DNA of 24,000 nt from contig JBOZIK010000001.1 in the NCBI GenBank assembly GCA_051453625.1, positions 44,451,689-44,475,688 on the forward strand, given 5' to 3'. Position numbers and translations under genes: made by a program. The notes below the pieces were generated by a model. The model did not search any database and was not told where the DNA came from. It saw only the letters and a list, made by a program, of their open reading frames with translations. This document shows positions 18,888 to 24,000 of this stretch, piece after piece. Origin of the DNA: Welwitschia mirabilis (taxonomy: Eukaryota; Gnetophyta; Gnetopsida; Welwitschiales). Every line of letters starts with the position of its first letter. The first letter of the stretch is position 1.

Positions 18888-19974
18888 TATTCCTATGTCT
18901 ATTTGTGCAAGTGCTTAAGTTCAAAAGGATTCTATCCTTCATAAAATAAATAGATATCTCACATAATACAACACACTAGTATAAGTAAGAGTAGACCTAA
19001 AATGTCATATTTACATTAAATACTATGAGATGAGACTTGAATTACTTTACAAAAAAATAGAAGGAACTAGAAATAAATAGTAAATTCAAGGAAATAAATT
19101 ACAATGCAAAATGCAAAATGCAACTAATCTAGATGAAATGCAAAATGAAACTAATACTACTTGCTTTTAGCCTTAACAAAGGATATCCTTAATAATCTAT
19201 ATTACCTAAGAGATTGTCACCAGATTAAGGGCAAAATCAGCTATAAGAATCATTAGAAAATATACAATGTAATGCAAACATAAAAATAAAATGAAGTTTA
19301 TATTAAGAATGAGTAACAAGAATCTGGGTTACAAAATAGCTAAGTCTCATAGAGGATACATAGCCCTCTACTAAGTGAACGTCTTTTTGCAACACTCAAT
19401 ATGGATCTGTCACCCTTTGATCTCTTATTATGAGAATTTTTGGTGCAATGAATATAATAATGAGAGTTAAAGGAGGACTTATTTATAATAACTTAAATCA
19501 GAAAATGACAAATAGAAGGTGCAGTAAGACATACTCTTTTGCATAAATTAAATGGATAAAATAGTTAAAGGTTACTTTCAGAGTTGATTACATATCAATG
19601 TTATCTAAAAGACAAGAGAAATGATAACTCATTACAGAAGATAACTTAGAATGATAACTTAGCAATGATTCGGTAGTCCACGTCAACAACTAATTTTGTT
19701 ATCATCATGCCGTCGTGAAAATGATAAAGGAGTTGATGGTCTTCTTTAATCATATTTTTAAAAAGAAACTTAGTATTTTTATTAGTAATCCTTCTCCAAA
19801 GATTTATGTATCAGAATGTATCTTTAACAAATCAAATCTGGGTAAGAAATGTGTATTTTTAAGATTTCCTAGTCTATGTCCAAAATCCTCAGAATTGCAC
19901 CTCAACCTATGTAAAATTCCTATAAAACATCTTATAAAAGCCCATCAAATAATAACAAATTTGGTAGTGTAACA
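18888..19974 (-). repeat. 5' LTR of the complete minus-strand element
   Basis: Begins on its own strand with TGTTACACTACC and ends ...GGAATA, the canonical terminal CA having become TA. TATAAATAAG is at 19479-19488 on the minus strand, preserved in the 20066-21157 LTR. Two degenerate modules (about 19598-19630 and 19695-19735) lie upstream of the TATA box. An 85-codon plus-strand frame inside (19715-19972) is a chance ORF. Confidence 0.85.
19479..19488 (-). promoter_or_regulatory. LTR TATA box
   Basis: TATAAATAAG on the minus strand, at the same place in three LTRs (12921-12930 degenerate, 20649-20658 intact). Probable core promoter for element RNA. Confidence 0.55.
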
Positions 19975-19979
19975 CTCAT
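19975..19979. repeat. target-site duplication CTCAT, right copy
   Basis: Matches 12324-12328 exactly and directly follows the LTR terminus ...GTGTAACA. Confidence 0.88.
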
Positions 19980-20065
19980 ACTTTTTACAATGTTTTAGTT
20001 CCTTATAATTTTATGGAATGAATTTTCTATTGATCACCAAATGAGGTAGTGGAAAGTAAGAACCC
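19980..20065. other. continuation of the interrupted target sequence
   Basis: These 86 bp resume the sequence broken at 12328 and lie between two same-orientation elements. The last five bases, AACCC (20061-20065), would be the target duplication of the next element, whose other end is outside the window. Confidence 0.65.
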
Positions 20066-20648
20066 TATTATAGTGTGTATTTGTGCAAGTATTTATATTC
20101 AAAGAGATTCTATCATTCATAAAATAAGACAGATTTCTCACACAATACAATACACTAGTATGAGTAGGAGTTAAACCAAAATGTTATATTCTCATTGAAG
20201 ATTATGAGATGAGACTTAATTTGCTTTTTGCAAAGAAAATGGGAATCAAGAATAAAGAACAATGTAGGAAAATCAATATGCAATGCGAATGAAAATGCAA
20301 TTTAATCTAAATGAAAATGCAAATGATCTTAAGCTACTTTCTTTTAGCCTTAATAAAGACTACCCTTGATGACCTATATCATCCAAGAAATTGTTACCAA
20401 ATCAAGGGAAATCATAAATCATAAGAATTACCAAACAATCTAATATGCAACTAAAAAAAAAAAAGGTTTTGTATTAAGAAGAGTAACAAGAATTTGGGTT
20501 ACAAAATAGTCAGGCTTCAATGAAAGACACATAGCCCTCCACAAAAGAAATGTCTTTCTGCAACACTCAAGATGGATCTTCTACCCTTTAATCTCTAATC
20601 ATGAGAATTTCTAGTGCAACTAAAATAAGATGGAGAGTTAAAGGGGAA

Positions 20649-20658
20649 CTTATTTATA
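20649..20658 (-). promoter_or_regulatory. LTR TATA box
   Basis: TATAAATAAG on the minus strand, identical to the box in the LTR at 18888-19974. Confidence 0.55.
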
Positions 20659-20767
20659 ACAAGATACAACAAAAAATGATAGAATAAGATGCTCCAAAAA
20701 TGCATTCTTTTATAAATAATAAATGGATGAAATGGTTAAGGATCAACTATTAGATTTAGTTACATGT

Positions 20768-20925
20768 CAGTATCATCCTGACTATCATCTGAATGACATG
20801 AGAAATGATAGCTCATTATAAAAGGTAACTCAGAATGATGACTCAATAGCGATTCAGCCATCCACATCAACAACTAATAGCAACTTTATTTTGCTTGTCA
20901 TGGAGATGACAAATGGGATGACTAT
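20768..20925 (-). repeat. palindrome-module pair in LTR U3
   Basis: Unit one has tatcatcctgactatcat then gaatgaca; unit two has cttgtcatggagatgacaaa and gggatgac. Spacing is about 117 bp, the nearer unit about 110 bp upstream of the TATA box. Confidence 0.65.
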
Positions 20926-21157
20926 ATTCTTTAATCATTTTTCAAAGAAAAAACTAGCCTTTCTATTAATAATATTTTTCCAAGGCTCTGTGTACTAGAA
21001 TATGCCTTAAATGCATTAAATCTAGGTAATAATTGCATATTTTTGAGATCTTATATTAATTCTCTGAAATCCTCATGTTTGCACATAAACCTATTTAAAT
21101 GTCTTACAAAATAGCTCATAAAACCCCATTAAATAGCTAGAAATTAGTATTGCAACA

Positions 21158-22079
21158 TAGCCCTTCATGTAGCCTTTGTCAGTTCTTGACAAAAACCAAG
21201 CAAAAAACCATAATTATGAGTCAATTTATCTTGCAAAAACTCAATCTAGAAATTTTAAAATAGGCTCATAATATACATCTCATAATAAAATAACATGTAA
21301 TGCATAATGTGTATAAAAATTTTAAAATTTGTGTCATAAAATATCTAAAATATCTCAAAAATTTATCAAAATAAGCCATGAAAATGGGTCTTATCGACCC
21401 CCCCCCCCCCCCAAAAGAAAAGTAATGTATCCCCTATTGAAAAAATAAAGAAAAGAAAGTAGACAGGAGTGAGAAGGCATATGACGGGTAATTAAAATTG
21501 GACATAATTTGAAATGAAATGCAATGCCAAGTAAAGAAATATCAGATTTGAAAAATATATATGTATAAAATAGTCTAACAAGTAAAGAAAAATTTCCATC
21601 ATAAAATAATTATGAGTTGCATTAGGAAACTCCAAAATAATTAAAAGTAAACATTACATAAATATTTATTCAAGTAAGAAATTAATTATTTATTGAAAAC
21701 TGAGTAAGAAAAGCATAAAATGATAAGAAAATACAATAAAAGGTTTGAAACAACTAACCTAACAATAAAAGGAAATAGAAAGAATGGAAATGAGATAACA
21801 TAAAAAAGATAGCTTACTTATCTGACATTTTAACCTAGAAGACATCCATGAAAGAATGATAACATTACTTGATTTTAAAAAGCATGACATAATGTATAAA
21901 AAATTCTATTTTATAAGGAAATGGTTATGATGATGATAAAATGAAATGCTTTAAACAATGACTAGACTAAAGAATTTCTCAAAAATGAACTTACTTGTTA
22001 ACATCTCAAAACAAAAACCAAAATCTTAAGAAATGAAATTATTATGTGGAAGGAATAAGAGTATAGGAAATAAGTAATA
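21158..22079 (-). other. internal tail next to the 3' LTR, no gene
   Basis: Aligned with 13411-14270. A-rich on the plus strand. It holds a pure C run of 15 and no open frame worth calling. Confidence 0.5.
21398..21412. repeat. homopolymer C15
   Basis: Fifteen consecutive C in otherwise AT-rich sequence. The first element has tactccttct at this place, so the run arose in this copy or is a sequencing length artefact. Confidence 0.9.
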
Positions 22080-22660
22080 CCTCTGATGATACCAGAGATA
22101 CCATTAATCCCTTAGCCTTCTAATTCTTATTTTATTTCTATGATGAGGGGAGTGCAGCCACCATCAAAGAAGTAAGAACTTGTGAAGCATGGCCAAATGA
22201 CCTCCCAGTGGAGTTTTCATAGCTATTATATTATACTGCTAAAGTCTCCTATTAGAAATATTTACCCCCATGTACTTATGGTAGGAAATCATGGTGACTA
22301 TGTTTTTGAAATATCTCAAATAAAACATCATAACCTTATTGAACTTTTTTTTAAATAAATACATTCCACATAACCAAACATTCAAAAAGACAAAGGTGAA
22401 GTTTGAAGACGAAAATAGAAAAGAACACTCTTAAATAATCTAAGACCTTTTCACCATTAAGAAAAACATCAATAATAAAGCATCTTCCTTTAATCTAAAG
22501 TTCATAGACATGTGAATGTCTTAATATTAGATGAATCCAATCTTACCACTAAACAGCCCAAGTTAAAAGACTAGTCATAAAAATAAATACATAAATCATG
22601 TTTGAAAGATGATTAAGTAATGCCATAATAACCTCTAAAGGAAAAATCTAACAAAAAATT
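22080..22660 (-). repeat. conserved non-coding 3' region, copy 5
   Basis: Contains both marker blocks: 22130-22290 (tgatgaggggagtgcagcc, gacctcccagtggagtttt) and about 22490-22545 (agacatgtgaatgtctt, atgaatccaatctt). The simple-repeat site is a short T run (22345-22352). Confidence 0.7.
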
Positions 22661-22798
22661 TAAATGGTTTACTTTTGTAATTCCAAACTTTGTCCATAAT
22701 CTTTCTAAAATTCTAAAGTAGTCAAGTTAGAAATCTTAACAGAGCCATCAAAATGTATTTTCTTCAAAATAATAGAAAAATAAATGATTATTAGTAGA

Positions 22799-22948
22799 CT
22801 GTCATCCTATTCATCATTTAGATAACAGAAAGAACAATAGAGATAGAATATAGAAACAGAAAGTGAAAATCTAGCCAAAAAAAATAGTAAAAATAGAGAA
22901 CAGAGACTATCATCCTGACTATCATGGGGATGATAGAAGGGATGATAC
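22799..22948 (-). repeat. palindrome-module pair, includes the best-preserved unit
   Basis: The unit at 22908-22947 is a perfect nested palindrome: outer arms TATCATCC and GGATGATA, 3-base spacers, inner arms CTATCAT and ATGATAG, loop GGGG. The other unit (22799-22840) is degenerate. Spacing is about 106 bp. Confidence 0.85.
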
Positions 22949-23161
22949 ACATAGAAAATTAAAACAAAAAGCTAAATAGAAAATTAGAGATCAAATTAAA
23001 AACTAGGAGGAAAACATTAAAAATAGCAAATTTTATTCAAATTCTAAAATCTACTAAATACTTTTATTAAAAAGAAAAGAAAAAGGAAAGGAATTTGTTT
23101 TGATGGTCTATTAATTATTCATGTTTTTAGAGAAGTAAGATCCAAATTAAAAGTTTATCAA
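22949..23161 (-). other. A-rich spacer, no gene
   Basis: Equivalent to 15162-15480 of the first element; nothing coding. Confidence 0.4.
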
Positions 23162-23801
23162 TTAAAAAAACATAAAAGGTGTATAATTATTTTCAAGTGA
23201 AATCAATTGAGTGAAGAGAGGATAAATGGATAAAACTTTAAGATACCACATGAAAGCATAAATTTTGGACATCAAAGGGAAGAGTGATGGTGGTTTTTGT
23301 AAAAGATATTCATTGATTACAAAAGTTTTATCACAAAGAAATTTATATTCAAGTCCATTAGAAAGGTTTTTAAGATTCAAATTTAAATTATGATTTTAAT
23401 TTTAACTCATGTAAAGAAATATCTCTCTTAAGATGTGAGTTTAAAAGTTGGACTTCTTTACAATCTAAATGTTTCATTTCTTCTTTATTTTCAATCTCAA
23501 GTGGATCATCATAAAGTATAGATTCATGTAATTTCATCTCTTCTTTTTTAAGTGGATGATGTTACAAGAATAAAGTTGGTTTTATGTTACTTTTAATATT
23601 TAAATAATCATCAGCTAAATCTTTTTTAGTTGCATTAAAGACTCTAATTTTAAACTTTCTATTTCCAAAGTGACATTTCATTATTTTAGCTCTTGTGTCA
23701 ATGATGCAGTGGGCTGTTGCATAAAAGGCTTATCCTAGAAGTAAAGGGTATCCTCTATTAGGTTTAAATTCTATAATAATCACATCTATTGGGTAGCAAG
23801 C
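23162..23801 (-). pseudogene. retropepsin C-terminal half and pro-RT linker, broken
   Basis: Read on the minus strand from 23801: PIDVIIIEFKPNRGYPLLLG, a stop where an Arg codon stands in the first element, AF, then TAHCIIDTRAKIMKCHFGN and KIRVFNATKKDLADD. The linker follows, and an open frame of 72 codons (23380-23162) starts MNLKNLSNGLEYKFL and has FVINEYLL, the part that in autonomous relatives precedes reverse transcriptase. After it the sequence switches to SKIYAFMWYLKVLS, shared with the two other gag-protease copies. The catalytic Asp half lies beyond the homology break and is not visible. Confidence 0.75.
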
Positions 23802-24000
23802 TATTGCGACGCCAACTTAGATGTATTTGATAGGGTATTTTTAGTTATTTTGTAGATAAACTAATAGATAATTGTCTAGTTCCTATGACAATCGAGAATC
23901 CAGAAACATAAGACGAAAAATGTAGTTTATTAGATAATTCATAAGTATTTCATATAGATATGGATAAATTATATTTCCAGATAATTATTCCTGCAAACAA
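23802..24000. other. unmatched sequence beyond a homology break
   Basis: From gcaagc onward (ctattgcgacgccaac...) the text no longer follows the protease of the first element. It contains several CpG, rare elsewhere in the window. Too short to identify. Confidence 0.5.

Larger units (their letters stand above)
12329..19974 (-). mobile_element. complete non-autonomous Ty3/gypsy element (gag-protease only), 7.6 kb
   Basis: Two related LTRs in the same orientation bound the element, and CTCAT flanks both ends. Reading on the minus strand: 5' LTR (19974-18888), 3-nt spacer, primer site, module array, gag, protease, pro-RT linker, module array, conserved 3' region, tail, 3' LTR (13410-12329). No reverse transcriptase, RNase H or integrase motif can be found between protease and 3' region, and that interval is far too short for them. 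It therefore needed enzymes from elsewhere. The gag and protease frames are riddled with stops. By eye about one position in ten differs between the two LTRs over their first 200 bases, so the insertion is old. Two N-gaps with duplicated flanks and one 20-N gap lie inside. Confidence 0.85.
20066..21157 (-). repeat. 3' LTR of the second minus-strand element
   Basis: Plus-strand start TATTATAGTGTG (TG changed to TA at the terminus, as in LTR 18888) and end TATTGCAACA. It is followed by the same internal tail as the 12329-13410 LTR (cctttgtcagttcttgacaa). TATAAATAAG is at 20649-20658 on the minus strand and two modules are at 20768-20812 and 20885-20925. Confidence 0.83.
20066..24000 (-). mobile_element. 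second minus-strand gag-protease element, partial
   Basis: Minus-strand order from the right: protease-linker remnant, module pair, conserved 3' region, tail, 3' LTR. It aligns with 12329-16060 along its length, including the absence of RT-to-integrase, so it belongs to the same non-autonomous subfamily. Homology to the first element stops near 23801, so the right part may be a deletion, another insertion or strong divergence. The 5' LTR is not in the window. Confidence 0.75.

Noticed and set aside
19715-19972. 85-codon plus-strand ORF
   Set aside because: Lies entirely inside an LTR, antisense to the element, with no support.
12337-19974. Element boundary at 12337 (TGGGTATTTG)
   Set aside because: This start gives no matching target duplication. 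Moving it to 12329 gives a TG start, a 3-nt spacer to the primer site in the other LTR, and CTCAT on both sides.
22799-22948. CRISPR-like array or miniature inverted-repeat transposon
   Set aside because: Regularly spaced palindromes recall both, but the units are few and diverged with related A-rich spacers, sit in fixed places of an LTR element in a eukaryote-like sequence, and have no target duplications of their own.

Overview
The window is AT-rich, CpG-poor nuclear DNA from a eukaryote, most likely a land plant. It is made almost entirely of decayed copies of one family of Ty3/gypsy LTR retrotransposon. The plant and Athila/Tat-side assignment rests on a primer-binding site resembling the 3' end of plant tRNA-Asp, a gag of Retrotrans_gag type, a retropepsin with DIGTS and LLLG motifs, and an integrase remnant with an HP-x-x-NGQAE-x-x-NREI-like core. 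I see no intact host gene, rRNA, tRNA or CRISPR array. Six N-gaps interrupt the sequence.

Left half (1-10700), plus-strand copies. A truncated LTR (1-789) and its primer site (793-810) lead into an internal region with a broken ORF of unknown function (1059-1990), an integrase C-terminal remnant (about 1995-2165) and a long non-coding 3' region. A second, full LTR follows (4935-6284). That LTR is fused directly to the middle of a protease gene (6287 onward), so primer site and gag are missing there. A second copy of the 3' region ends near 8360, where an integrase fragment (8412-9075) with its own third copy of the 3' region begins.

Middle (10700-12328) is sequence I cannot match to the family. 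It ends in a possible promoter or LTR fragment and is split by the next element.

Right half (12329-24000), minus-strand copies. A structurally complete element spans 12329-19974, with LTRs of 1082 and 1087 bp and a 5-bp target duplication CTCAT on both sides. It has a primer site, gag with zinc-knuckle remnant and protease, but no reverse transcriptase, RNase H or integrase: the reading runs from protease into the linker that normally precedes RT and then jumps to the 3' region. A second minus element starts 86 bp beyond the first (20066) and runs toward the right edge. It has the same architecture until homology stops near 23801. The plus-strand protease fragment shows the same loss of RT, so this looks like a non-autonomous gag-protease lineage that amplified using enzymes from autonomous relatives such as the integrase-bearing copies.

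The most unusual signal is a roughly 40-bp nested palindrome, repeated at about 100-117 bp spacing. It occurs in the LTR U3 upstream of the TATA box, between primer site and gag, and again between protease and the 3' region. The clearest copy (22908-22947) has two perfect arms, TATCATCC/GGATGATA around CTATCAT/ATGATAG, with a GGGG loop.

All alignments were made by eye, and no homology search was possible.
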